A stretch of 64,000 nucleotides of DNA from Symbiodinium natans. Lineage: Eukaryota > Sar > Dinophyceae > Suessiales > Symbiodiniaceae. This document shows, in pieces, positions 22,848-32,353 of the stretch; position 1 is the first letter of the stretch, and each line of letters starts with the position of its first letter. The DNA is taken from assembly GCA_905221605.1 (NCBI GenBank), contig CAJNDS010002479.1:391001-455000 (forward strand), read 5' to 3'. Position numbers and translations under genes: made by a program. The notes below the pieces were generated by a model that was not told the DNA's origin, ran no database searches, and worked only from the letters and a program-made list of their open reading frames with translations.

Positions 22848-24487
22848 TCCAGGCACGCACACTCTGCATGCTCCATGTGCAGCGATAGCTCGGGGAGCCA
22901 CAAGCATCATGTTGGGGCGAAATCTTAGCAGCATCCATCAACGGGAATGGTCAGTCGGGGTTCGCACTGCGTGCTTCTGTATGGAGCACGTTGATTCGGC
23001 TTGACATGTCTTTAAGGAGTGTGCGATCGGAAAGAAGCGGCCGCCCTGGCACTTATGCTCTCATGCTTGGGCTAGCACATAGCAGCTATGTGACATCGAC
23101 ATGGGACAGGATTTCAGGAGAACATCCACAAGCATCTGGAGGAACAAGCTGGTAGGTGCAAGGGAGATGTCAAGCGTTAGCTTGCCTCATGTGGAACTAG
23201 CAACGAACGGCACACGGCAACATGCTGCGAGAGCTTGCGAGTCCGTCGCATCCCTCACGAATAGTGCGAATGAGTGTGTACACATTATGCACTGTCGCCG
23301 CCCATGAGCATGCCGCCCCCATCTGCCCGGATGCTTCGGAGACCAACACAAGTCCTTAAGCCCATCATTCTGGGCCTGCATGGTGGGTGCACTTGCCCCA
23401 AGCGCTCGCCCCCGTTATCCCCCGTTCGTGAGCGCCCACATCGAGCATTTCAGCCAGCCAGAAGAAACAGAGATTGCAGAGGTCACTGGCTCCGGCTCAC
23501 GCCTCTGTCAAAGCCACACATGTGCATCCCGCCACACGCAGGTTCCAGATAAAACAGGTGAGCACCCACATCGAGCACTCCGGCTCCCGCGGTTGTTAAC
23601 AAAACACATTGGCATTCCGCGTTAACAAAACAGATTGGCATTCCGTGTACTCGCAGATGGCCTGCTTTGTGCAGCATTCATGTCCCTGAGCGTGCTGCAG
23701 TGCCTTGCAGGTCTGCATGAAGGGCCACACTCACCCCAATGTTGCGCGTTCGTCCCAGACCAGATTGGTGAGCCACATCGAACAACGAAGCCAGCGAAAA
23801 GAGACACAAATTGAAGAGATCACTGGCTCTGGCTCCCGCCTTTGTCAAATCCCTGCATCCGCGCCGTGCACGTAAAGAACATGCCCCGCCCAGCTGCCCG
23901 GATGCTTCGGAGACCAGCAAGAGTGCTGAATCGCGTCATATTCTGAGCCTGCAGGCAGGATGCGCTTGCCCCAAGGGCACGCAGCCGTTCCAGATGAAAC
24001 TGGTGAGCGCCCACATCGAGCAACGGAGCCAGTCTAGAGAAACAGAAATTGAAGAGGTCACGGGCTCCGGCCACTTCTTTCAGAAAAGCAAATTCGCATC
24101 CCGTCGACTTGCAGATGGTTTGCTTGCAATGCAGGCGTGGCTGCCTCGTGCACCATGGACTTCCCTTTAGCACGTCGCCCTCCCACAAGGTCATGAATGC
24201 AACGCGTTGTGGGTCTGCATGGAGGGCGCGTTGGTCCCAGACCAGATTGGTGAGCCGCACGGAGCAACGAAACCAGCCAGGGGTAGGAGTGAGGCTCGGA
24301 CTTGCAAGCGATGCAGTTGATGTGATCGGCTTGGTATCCCACCTCTCTCAAATCCAGAGAGATCTGCATCAAATTGACTCAGGCATGGCCCTTGCACCCT
24401 TTTGCTCTACACGGTGTGGCTGCCCTGGCGGTGAACATGCTGTGCGAGCTGCATGGACAAGAGCTCGCTGCGTAGCTTAAACTCGCA
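22848..24487. repeat. Duplicon E, copy 3
   Basis: Closely matches copy 2 for about 1.6 kb, including the paired GGCATTCCGCGTTAACAAAA motif, with small deletions. Confidence 0.85.
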
Positions 24488-24882
24488 GCTTGGAAAGCGT
24501 TGAGGCTGCAACGGCGAACTCCCCAAAGCCCAAACCCCAAACCCTAACGGCCCTGGCCCTCAGCCCTAAACCCTAAGCCCTAATCTGCACTTTGCATGGC
24601 AAGCAGCAGCTTTGACGTCCCAAGCGGCAGACACGCAGCAAGTGGAAGTCAAGCAAACTGTCTACTGAGTGCGGAGGGGGTGGCACTGCAGCACATGAGT
24701 TAAGGCGGTTTAGGGTTCAGAGAGTGTTTGGGGTTATGTGGCCACGGGTGGCAAGGCCATCGTGGGACTTTGTTCGGGTGACTGCGAGGGTGTTTGACTC
24801 TAACCGAGGAGCCATCACAACATGTCTAAACCCTAAACCCCAAACCCTAAACCCTAAACCCTAAACCCTAAACCCTAACTTT
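24488..24882. repeat. Terminal part of duplicon E with an 8-unit telomeric array
   Basis: Parallels 20101-20454 and ends with CCCTAAA units (24826-24876) followed by CTAACTTTTCACTAGG. Confidence 0.85.
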
Positions 24883-25290
24883 TCACTAGGTAATTGGCTT
24901 GAGGAGCCTCTATTGCGCCATATAGGAGGCTCCGCTTTGGGGCCGTTCCTCTTGGGACCCAGAGTGGGCCCTTATTCCCATTACTTCAGCGTTTAGGGTT
25001 TAGGGCTACGAGGACCGAGAGAGTAGGCCCTCGTTGTCTTGTTTTAGGGTTCAGGTTCCCTTAGCCCTTTTAAACCAAAAAGGGTGCACTTGCTATTCTT
25101 GGGTTACTCTTGGGCTTAGCATCTCATTCTCGGAAGTTTGCCTTTCAGCTTCTCTCGATCTCGATTTGGCTTCGCCTAGCCTCCAATGGTCATGTCTCCA
25201 GCAGCCTTTCTTGGCTGGCTCAGGCCGCCCAATGCCGAAGCGTCGGACACTCTGCATGCTCCATGTGCTGTGATAGCCCGGAGAGGAGGA
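24883..25290. repeat. Duplicon A, copy 4
   Basis: TCACTAGGTAATTGGCTTGA follows the array. The copy is shortened by deletions relative to copies 2 and 3, then passes into a truncated duplicon E (25290-25480). Confidence 0.8.
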
Positions 25291-25521
25291 AGCTGGTAGG
25301 TGCAAGGGAGATGTCAAGTGTGAATGGCACACGGCAACATGCTGTGAGAGCTTGCGAGCTCGTCGCATCTCTCACGAAGAATGCGAATGAGTGTGTACAC
25401 ATGATGCACTGTCGCCACCCATGAGCATGCCGCCCCCAGCTGCCCGGATGCTTCGGAGACTAGCAAGGAAAGTGTTCTCTCCTTTGCAGCCCTGAGAGTC
25501 GGAGCCAGCAAGCCGCACTTG

Positions 25522-25941
25522 CGTCTGCATGCCCTTCTTTGTGTCTTCCGCTGCCAGAAGACAGCCGTCCAGAGGCGAAAGCGTGCTCGCAACCTGGGTT
25601 TCCTGTCATCAGCTGCACCTTCGGCTGTTTTGATGAGTTGCAGCAGAGACAGGGATGTCCAAGTATCCAATCATTCTTAGCACTCAAAATGGTCGCGTCC
25701 CCCCCCCCCCCCTGCCGCCTCGAGCTGATCAAGTGCACCCTCGGGGCCCTAAAGCCTTAGCCCTAAGACCTAGGACCTATGGCCTAAAGGGCCCCAATCC
25801 TAAAGCTTGGACCTGGAGACCAGAATCAGTGTGGCTTGTCTGCTTGGCGGGTGGCAAAAAAGAGACCAGAATCCGTAAGCTGCAAGCCCTGCGGTTTGGC
25901 ACTACGCATTGAACTTTCAACCCTAAACCCGAGAGTAGGCT
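25522..25941. repeat. Duplicon B, copy 2
   Basis: Matches 811-1220 in order (GTCTTCCGCTGCCAGAAGAC, then AAGCTGCAAGCCCTG). It contains a 14-nt poly-C near 25690. Confidence 0.75.
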
Positions 25942-25990
25942 TTCTGCTGAGTCTAGTGACGAGTGGCACCAACGAGACGGTTTTCCAGTC

Positions 25991-26712
25991 GAGTTGACAC
26001 GAACTTGAAACCTAGACCGTGGTGAGACCGCTGTCTGACTTCTTGTCTCGAACTTTAGCAAGGCACCATTATCCGAAGTGCCGTTAAGAGCCGTTAAGGG
26101 CAGCTGAGACATGCTCAGGTTGATATCACTCGCAGTGCCAAAGCACAAGCACCGCCAAAACAAGCACGGCGCGGCTTGACAATCTCGAGTCCTGCTAAAA
26201 AAACCCGAAAGCATCCTCGTCCATACACAGCTCCAGGCCACGACACGGCTTGACATCCTGTTAGCAGTCGCCCCGGCGTGACAAAGAGCTCGTCGTACAT
26301 CAAGCCGGATGTAGAAGTTCCTCGATGCTCTGCAGAGGCCCCGAAGCACTTGAGAGCCTCCGCGAACCCCCCTCGCACAGCCATCGTGGGAAGCTCGTTT
26401 CTCACGATGAAGTCAACCCGATCCCACTCCTGGCTAGCCAGATGAGGATCATTGACAGGAAGCATGTCGATGCAGTCGCTTGTTTCCAGCAGTTCGCGGC
26501 GTGAAAAAGGTTCGCTTGGCGTGTACAGAACCAGTAGGCTTCGGGCTGGCACTTGAGATCGTGAAAGCTGTGAACTTCTATCATCACATATCGCAGAACT
26601 GTTGAATAATCCTCGTTAGAACCATTTGCGTATCTTCCTTTCTTTGTTATTCTCGCGCGGTCCGCCTCGAAGAGGTGTGAGGGAGTAGATTCTTGAAGCA
26701 CTTCGAGTACAT
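25991..26712. repeat. Duplicon C, copy 2
   Basis: Matches 2461-3570 but lacks the internal duplication found there. Confidence 0.75.
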
Positions 26713-26744
26713 CATGTCTTTTCTACACTAAACTGAATGGCTTT

Positions 26745-26860
26745 AGGTTTTAGGGTTTCGGGCTAGGGTTTAGGGTTTAGGGTTTAGGGTTTAGGGTTTA
26801 GGGTTTAGGGTTTAGGGGTTTAGGGGTTTAGGGTTTAGGGGCTTAGGGGTTTAGGGGAGC
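26745..26860. repeat. TTTAGGG array (about 14 units) with TTTAGGGG variants
   Basis: Directly visible; the right half is dominated by octamers with an extra G. Confidence 0.95.
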
Positions 26861-27450
26861 GCCTCCTTGGAGCCATGCTTGCTGTGTCGCTGCATTCGAA
26901 CAGCGAGGCGTGCTGGCTCCTTGCGGTGTTGACTACTGAGACTACTGGCACTGTGCGTCGGGTTTAGGGTTTAGGGTTTAGGGTTTAGGGTTTAGGGTTT
27001 AGGGTTTAGGGTTTAGGGGCAGACTTTCGGGTTTAGGGTTTAGGGCTTGGGGCTCATGGTAAAGGGTTTAGGGTGTAGGACTGAGGCCACAAGCAAGCTA
27101 TCACGGGGATCCGTGAAGCAAAAAAGGGCCTCAGTCCTGGCATGAAGCAGTTTCCGGGTTCAATAAAGGGACTACTTGGGGGTTCATGGTACCTATTAAC
27201 AAAGTAGAACTTTACTTATAGCCCACTTATAAGCCCCTTAAGTGCCCTTATATGGTTGTAAGTTCAGCTTGTAAGTGCAGTCATAATTGGTTAATAAGTA
27301 CCATGAACCTCCAAGTAGGGGTATTTTGGTCATGGCTTCAGTTGACGGTCGCACCCCGCCTGTGAGACTGAGACCTGAAAACCAACAACTACCCCCAAAA
27401 AATGGCTTTGTGGTAGGGAACTTAAATTCAAGTGACAGAAAGGAAATGAG
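26850..27450. repeat. Duplicon D, copy 2 (filled site)
   Basis: Matches 5225-5840 on both sides of the family-A element at 27172-27318. It also carries an extra TTTAGGG array (26960-27018) not found at that position in copy 1. Confidence 0.8.
27172..27318. mobile_element. Family-A inverted-repeat element, filled site
   Basis: The left end starts CTACTTGGGGGTTCATGG and the right end finishes CCATGAACCTCCAAGTAG, giving inverted repeats of about 29 bp with two mismatches. The interior is AT-rich and non-coding. The paralogous locus at 5420-5435 lacks it. Other members are at 50073, 58523 and 62858. Confidence 0.9.
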
Positions 27451-27707
27451 TTTTTGGCCAGACTATGCCCGAAACCCTAATCCGTAGCTTAACTTTTGTA
27501 GCAAAAGCCATCTGATCCCTAGCTATACTACCTAGCCCCCCAAGCACAAAACCCTGAACCCTCGCAAGCCCTGAAAAGACCTACTTGCAGGAGTTGGCAA
27601 ACCCCCAGTCGTGAGGCACAAGTTATTGCCGCGCTTGCGGCGGCCTCTGCCCAGGAGATCAACGTGGCGCGCTGAGCCACACAAGGAACTGCAATGAAAT
27701 GAAAGCA

Positions 27708-27810
27708 TTGGGATGTTCCCCCTTTTTCTAGCAGTCCTTAATACGAATCATGATAGGGGGTACCATAAAATCCCGTCTAAGGACTGATAGTAAAAGGGTG
27801 AACATCCCAA
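27708..27810. mobile_element. Family-B inverted-repeat element
   Basis: TTGGGATGTT...CAGTCCTTA at the left is complementary to TAAGGACTG...AACATCCCAA at the right over about 33 bp with a few mismatches. AGCATT occurs close to both ends and may be a target duplication. The element lies just upstream of the secreted-protein gene. A relative is at 60165. Confidence 0.85.
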
Positions 27811-27886
27811 GGACAGCATTTCCTAGGGTTTGGAAGTATGCCTGCTGCACCTGACCACCCAAACACGAAACCCTCAATGGCTCAAG

Positions 27887-27903
27887 TTCTCTTTCTTTCA
27901 AAG
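27887..27903 (+). promoter_or_regulatory. Candidate spliced-leader trans-splice acceptor
   Basis: TTCTCTTTCTTTCAAAG is a pyrimidine tract ending in AG, 36 bases upstream of the ATG at 27940. Dinoflagellate mRNAs receive a trans-spliced leader at such sites. TGGCTCAAG at 27878-27886 resembles the end of the leader but is too short to be significant. Confidence 0.4.
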
Positions 27904-27939
27904 CAAGACAAAAGCCGTGGTCCTCGTGGTGAACTCAAG

Positions 27940-30900
27940 ATGATGTGCGCCATGACTCGCCTCTTGCTTGTGCCGCTCGTCGCCGTCTTGGCGGAGGTCC
28001 CTAAGCCCTAAACCCCATGAACCCTAACACTAAACCCTAGCCCTAAATCCTAGAAACCCTAACCCCAAACCCTGAACTCCAAACCTATAACCCCTAAACC
28101 CGAAACCCTATCAACCCCAGCCCTACTCCCGAAACCCTATAAACCCTTACCCTAAACCCCAAACCCGAAACCCTATAAACCCTAAACCCTAAACCCCGAA
28201 GGTGGGTCCTCCACCGCCGCTGCCCGAGGGCTCAGACAAGACAAGCCCATTCCAGGACAAGGCGGTTTAGGGTTTAGGGTTTAGGGTTTAGGGTTTAGGG
28301 TTTAGGGTTTAGGGTTTAGGGTTTAGGGTTTAGGGTAGCCATCTCTGGGCCCCATCTTGTTGGGGTCCCTTCAGAAACCCTGAGGCCTTGTTACTCCTAG
28401 GGGTTTCGCCTAAACCCTAAACCCTAAACCCTAAACCCTAAACCCTTCTCCTTTTGGGGGTCCCTTATGGGCCGCCAGGAGGTCGCCCCACCCTTTGAAG
28501 GGTTTAGGGTATGTCCCCGTTCCAGGGCCCATACTAAGGGACCATGCTACTACCCCAACCCTAAACCCTAAACCCTAAACCCCAAACCCCAAACCCCAAA
28601 CCCCAAACCCCAAACCCCAAACCCCAAACCCTAAACCCTAAACCCTTTTCCTTTTCGGGGGCATCCCTGAAGGTGGTCGCACCTCTTCGGGAAGCGGCCA
28701 AGGAGTTGCAGGACTCAAGGTCTAAGGAGGGACCCTTGTAAGGGACTTTAGGGTTCTTTAGGGGTTATCTGGGGCCTACTGAGTTATACAGGGACTATTT
28801 AAGGTATGTATAGGGGCTATATACTCTAAACCTAAACCCTAAACCCTAAACCCTAAATCCTTAGCCTCTCTTACCTTATATATTTAGACCTCAAGGTCGT
28901 TCGTCGACGAGTGAACCTGATATTTTCCTAATGTTATGGGATCCAAAGTGTGGGCGAGTAGATATTCAAGCCGAAGTCACCAGCTTAACTACTGTAAACC
29001 CTAACCTCCCTTCCAGGGGTCCCTCACCCTAAGCCCTAAAACCTAAACCGTAAACCCTAAACCCTAAACCGGGGTCCCTCCTTAGACCGCTCAAAGGACG
29101 CAGGAGCAGAGCTGTTGAAGAGCATCGCGCACTCGGTCTCGGGCAGCTTAGGGTCGCCTTCAGGAAGTGCTCTTGTTTTTTTTTAAGGTTTAGGGTTTAG
29201 AGTTTAGGGTTTAAAGTTTAGGGTTTAGGGTTTAGGGTTTAGAGATTTTTCGTTTAGTATCTCAAGGGAAATGCCCGACTTGTTGCGTTGAACGGCAGAA
29301 GAGGCCAGGGCAATGAGGATGCCGCCTTGATGGAGATGGGCGTCGAGCTGCGCAAGACGCTCGGCGAGGTCGTGCCTCTGCTGCTCCAAGCTCGGGCCAA
29401 CAGCTCCTTAGGGCTACCTAGGAATATGTTGTTTTTTTTTGGTACTCTATTTCCCGAGAAGCAGCAAAACATGTAATTTGTGCTTTTTGGGGTTCTCTAA
29501 TTCCTAAGAAACAGCACCAAATATGTTTTTTTTCTTGCCAGGGTTCCAAGTTCAAACCCCAAACCCTAAACCCTAAACCCTAAACCCTAAAGGTTCCGAG
29601 TTCAGTCTAGGCTCAGCCGTGGACATCGACCCACGCCCCGCCGCAGCCTCGAAGGCCACGATGGCGCAGGAAGTGCTGCTCAAGCTCCAGGTCTCCTGGT
29701 TTAGGGTTTAGGGTTTAGGGTTTAGGGTTTAGGGTTTAGGGTTTAGGTTTAGGGTTTAGGGTTTGGGGTTTGGGGTTTAGGGTTTAGGGTTTAGGGTACC
29801 TAATCCTTGGTAGCCCTGTGGTACCCTTCTGCCTTTTTTGTGGGTTCCAGTTTCCCTTCTAAAGTAACCAACCCCAAGAAAGGTAATATGGGGGCCTTAA
29901 TCGTTACAATAGGGTTTTGGGGGTTGTTATAGCAGAATTATAAAGGGACCACAAGGGAAAAATGTTAGCAATTCTTCGGACCCCTATATTATCCCAATTA
30001 CAATGTGACCCTAAACCCTACTGGGCTGCCGAGGTCTACACCGATTGGGCTTGGCCTGTTCTGGATGGTTACTCGAAGGCGGCTTTCTCAGATGAGCCCA
30101 TGCCAGAAGACATGAACATGAGAATGCAACGTGGCACAAACGGCTCCTTGACGTACTTGAGCTCCGTGCTGACCTTCGCGTGGACGGCTGCGCAGTACCA
30201 GTTCCCCGTGATTGAGGACCTCATGGCCCGGAATGACAGCAGTGGCTTCGTAGTAGAGTAGGTAACCTTTAACCTTTTTGGGTTCTTAACTTCCCTCTAT
30301 AGCCTCAAAGGTTAACATTTAGTTCCTTAGGATACTGGACAACTAAGGTGGTGAAGTTCTGGTGAAGGCGGGCTGCTCGGCGAACTATGCGCAGCTTTTG
30401 GGGGACATCACGCAGGTCTTCTCCGACCTCTCCGAGTCCAAGATCTACTGCTTCTAGGACTTAAAGTCGGCCCTGATTTCCTTGTGTTTTTAGGGTTTCT
30501 GCTTCCCTTTTTATAATCCCCTTAAGACCAAAAAAGGGGTGCCCTTGCTATTCCTAGGATACTCCTGGGTCTAGTTTAGGGCCCGATCCCGAAACCCGAA
30601 ACCCTAAACCTAAGGGTGCCCTTGTTATTCCTAGAGGTTGAAACCCTAAACCCGAAACCCTAAAGCCAAGCCCTTGTTATTCCTAGAGACCCGAAACCCT
30701 AAACCCTAAACCCTAAACTGGGCCTAGGCTTCCAGTCGCTCACCAACAAGACCGCCCAGCGCGAGTGCGCGATGAACTCCCTGAAGTCTCTCGACAAGGC
30801 CACTGCCCCGATGGCCCTGGAACCCTAAACCCCAAACCCCAAACCCTAAACCCTAAACCCTAAACCCCATGACCAGGTCACCGCCTCCATCGCGGAGGCG

Positions 30901-31383
30901 GCCAACGCCATGTGGCAGTGCTTTGGCATCTTCTGGGGCTGTTCCCAACTCATGAACTCCGCCTACAACAAGCTGTCCCAGGCTCCAATTGACCCCCCGA
31001 AATTCGGGGGCTACTTAGGGGTACTTAAGACGAATTCAGGCTATTTCAGGGGGGACCTAGGGGGTGGGGGGCCTAAACCCTAAACCCTAAACCCTAGTGT
31101 AGAGGGGCGTAGTCGAGAAGCCCATGACAGGCCTACTACTCCAGCTTCCAGATGTCGCGCTGGTGCAGCCAAGCCGTGGATGCCTCCTGTGACTGAGTAG
31201 CTGAGTGAGTACACTTTAGGGTTTAGGGTTTAGGGTTTAGGGTTTAGGGTTTAGGGTTTAGGTTTACACTTCTTGGGATACTATAACCGCCTATAGAACT
31301 AAGTAGCTGAATGAGTACACTGTACACTTTTTGGGATACCATAACCCCCTATAGAACTGAAAGTGTACACTTCTTTGGGGGCC

Positions 31384-31436
<53 letters not shown>

Positions 31437-31801
31437 ACCCTAAACCCTAAACCCTAAACCCTAAACAACTCAGCAACTAAGGTGACGAGGACTACTATGC
31501 CTTCAAGGCCCTGGGAGCCCTGAGTGCAGCAAAAGGCCTCCTGCAGTCGGCCACGCAGGACGAAAGCCCTAAACCCTAAACCCTAAACCCTAAACCCTAA
31601 ACCCTAAACCCTAAACCCTAAACCCTAAACCCTAAACCCTAAACCCTAAACCCTAAACCCTAAACCCTAAACCCTAAACCCTAAACCCTTCAGTCTGCCA
31701 CGCAGGACTGCGACATCAAAGGGGGCACCATCATGCACCCAATCAACCCCTGGGCTGCGACTCCCTTCATGCCGCGCAAGGCTCCGGAGCCCTCCGCCTG
31801 A
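27940..31801 (+). CDS. Predicted secreted protein, 14 exons, telomere-repeat introns
   Basis: Proposed exons: 27940-27996, 28202-28264, 28673-28719, 28896-28905, 29097-29141, 29309-29402, 29611-29690, 30034-30241, 30348-30449, 30728-30813, 30877-30981, 31131-31188, 31482-31558, 31706-31801. Phases agree throughout and sum to 1128 nt (375 residues plus TGA). Exon 1 encodes a signal peptide (MMCAMTRLLLVPLVAVLAE). The rest is mostly helical, cysteine- and tryptophan-containing, with a proline-rich start (VGPPPPLPEG) and no domain I recognise. Donors are GT, GC or GA; acceptors are AG followed by G. Sequence after donor and after acceptor is similar at most introns. The 28265-28672 join and the 29142 donor (GG, or GT at 29136) are the least certain. 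The function is unknown. A family-C element fills the start of one intron. Confidence 0.75.
28265..28672 (+). other. Intron with TTTAGGG at its 5' end and CCCTAAA/CCCCAAA at its 3' end
   Basis: Ten TTTAGGG units begin at the donor (28265-28335). CCCTAAA units at 28408-28447 and a CCCCAAA block at 28579-28628 precede the acceptor. A partial copy of the next exon start (GAGGTCGCCCCACCC at 28482, compare GTGGTCGCACCTC at 28673) lies inside, so an extra exon or a relic insertion site cannot be excluded. Confidence 0.6.
29691..30033 (+). other. Intron with about 14 TTTAGGG units
   Basis: The donor (CTCCAG, then GTCTCC) is followed by TTTAGGG/TTTGGGG units at 29699-29797. The acceptor context (GCCGAG, then GTCTAC) repeats the donor bases GTCT. 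Block 29880-30000 resembles sequence at 5100-5175 and 47935-48030, a dispersed repeat. Confidence 0.75.
30242..30347 (+). other. 106-nt intron without telomeric repeats, with an inverted repeat
   Basis: Starts GTGGCTTC and ends CAACTAAG before GTGGTGAA. It contains TAACCTTTAACCTTT and the complementary CAAAGGTTAACA. The GTGG after donor and acceptor is the short direct repeat. Reading into it gives a false stop after VVE. Confidence 0.7.
30450..30727 (+). other. Intron starting with a family-C element
   Basis: Donor GC (CTACT, then GCTTCTAG). Acceptor CCTAG, then GCTTCCAG, so GCTTC(T/C)AG is duplicated across the intron. A family-C segment spans about 30453-30574 (TCTAGGACTTAAAGT ... ACTCCTGGGTCTAG), followed by CCCTAAA and CCCGAAA units. 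Confidence 0.75.
30814..30876 (+). other. 63-nt intron made almost entirely of CCCTAAA/CCCCAAA
   Basis: After GCCCTGG come about six heptamers, then CATGACCAG. Flanking exons read KATAPM and VTASIAEA in phase 0. This is the shortest telomere-repeat intron in the model. Confidence 0.75.
31189..31481 (+). other. Intron with TTTAGGG, a tandem 60-bp unit, CCCTCAA and CCCTAAA blocks
   Basis: TTTAGGG at 31217-31262, two units of about 60 bp containing TTGGGATAC(T/C)ATAACC, eight CCCTCAA units at 31383-31440, then CCCTAAA to 31467. The donor context GTGACTGAG is echoed after the acceptor as GTGACGAGG. Confidence 0.8.
31559..31705 (+). other. 147-nt GA-AG intron, about 18 perfect CCCTAAA units
   Basis: The exon end CAGTCGGCCACGCAGGAC is repeated at the intron's 3' end as CAGTCTGCCACGCAGGAC, 17 of 18 bases. 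Everything between is GAAAG, about 124 nt of CCCTAAA, and TT. Splicing at CAG/GA...CAG/GAC keeps phase 0 (LLQSATQ then DCDIKGG). Confidence 0.8.
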
Positions 31802-31940
31802 TAAGGCTGAGTGGATCATTTTGGCCTACAAGTTAGGGGGCCCCCTTTATTCTACCAACTTTAGTAACTTTAGTTAAGGGAAAACCCAATGTAGGGCCCT
31901 GATTACCCTACTTCTAACAGGGCTTCCCTACAAGTAGAAG

Positions 31941-32135
31941 CTCGTAGGCAAGACGTGCTGCCCCCAACGCGGGGACGCCTTGAATGGCAAACTTGTGCAC
32001 TGTGAGCTCGCCGTGCCTCCTGCATCCTTTGCAAGCCTTTGCAACATTTCCAGACCTTGCATCTTACATCGACAAGGTTGGCTGCTCTGGAGGCGAGAAC
32101 AAAGTCCGCGCGTGCTTTGCCTGCCTTGCACGGGC
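31941..32135 (+). pseudogene. Exon-like island with a 10-bp tandem duplication breaking the frame
   Basis: The + strand reads LVGKTCCPQRGDALNGK and on to VPPASFA in one frame, then ATFPDLASYIDK through GGENKVRACFACLARA in another. The switch is at 32025-32047, where TTTGCAAGCC is followed by TTTGCAAC. Removing one 10-bp unit joins the frames smoothly. It could be a frameshifted exon of the preceding gene (whose TGA is at 31801), an exon of another gene, or a sequence error. Family unknown; cysteine-rich. Confidence 0.4.
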
Positions 32136-32353
32136 GCGGGAGTCGAAACCCCCACCCCCCCCCCCCAAAGGCTTGCTTAAACCCTGAACCCTAGACCCTC
32201 AACCCCACCGCGTCACTTGATGTCAGTACGGAAGAGGGACTGTAAATCCTCAACCCCACAACCGCAAAGGTTTAGGGTTTAGGGTTTAGGGTTTAGGGTT
32301 TAGGGTTTAGGGTTTAAGGTTTATTTTTGAAAGCTCCACATCTGGTCTCCGAG

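Noticed and set aside
27878-27886. Leader relic TGGCTCAAG upstream of the first gene
   Set aside because: Nine bases match, which is expected by chance about as often as not; only its position is suggestive.
29962-30261. Single 99-codon gene ending VVE and TAG
   Set aside because: The same sequence fits as an internal exon (30034-30241) with a GT donor before the stop, and it joins in phase to the next exon.
31567-31690. CRISPR-like array
   Set aside because: Repeats are contiguous heptamers without spacers, in a eukaryotic context.
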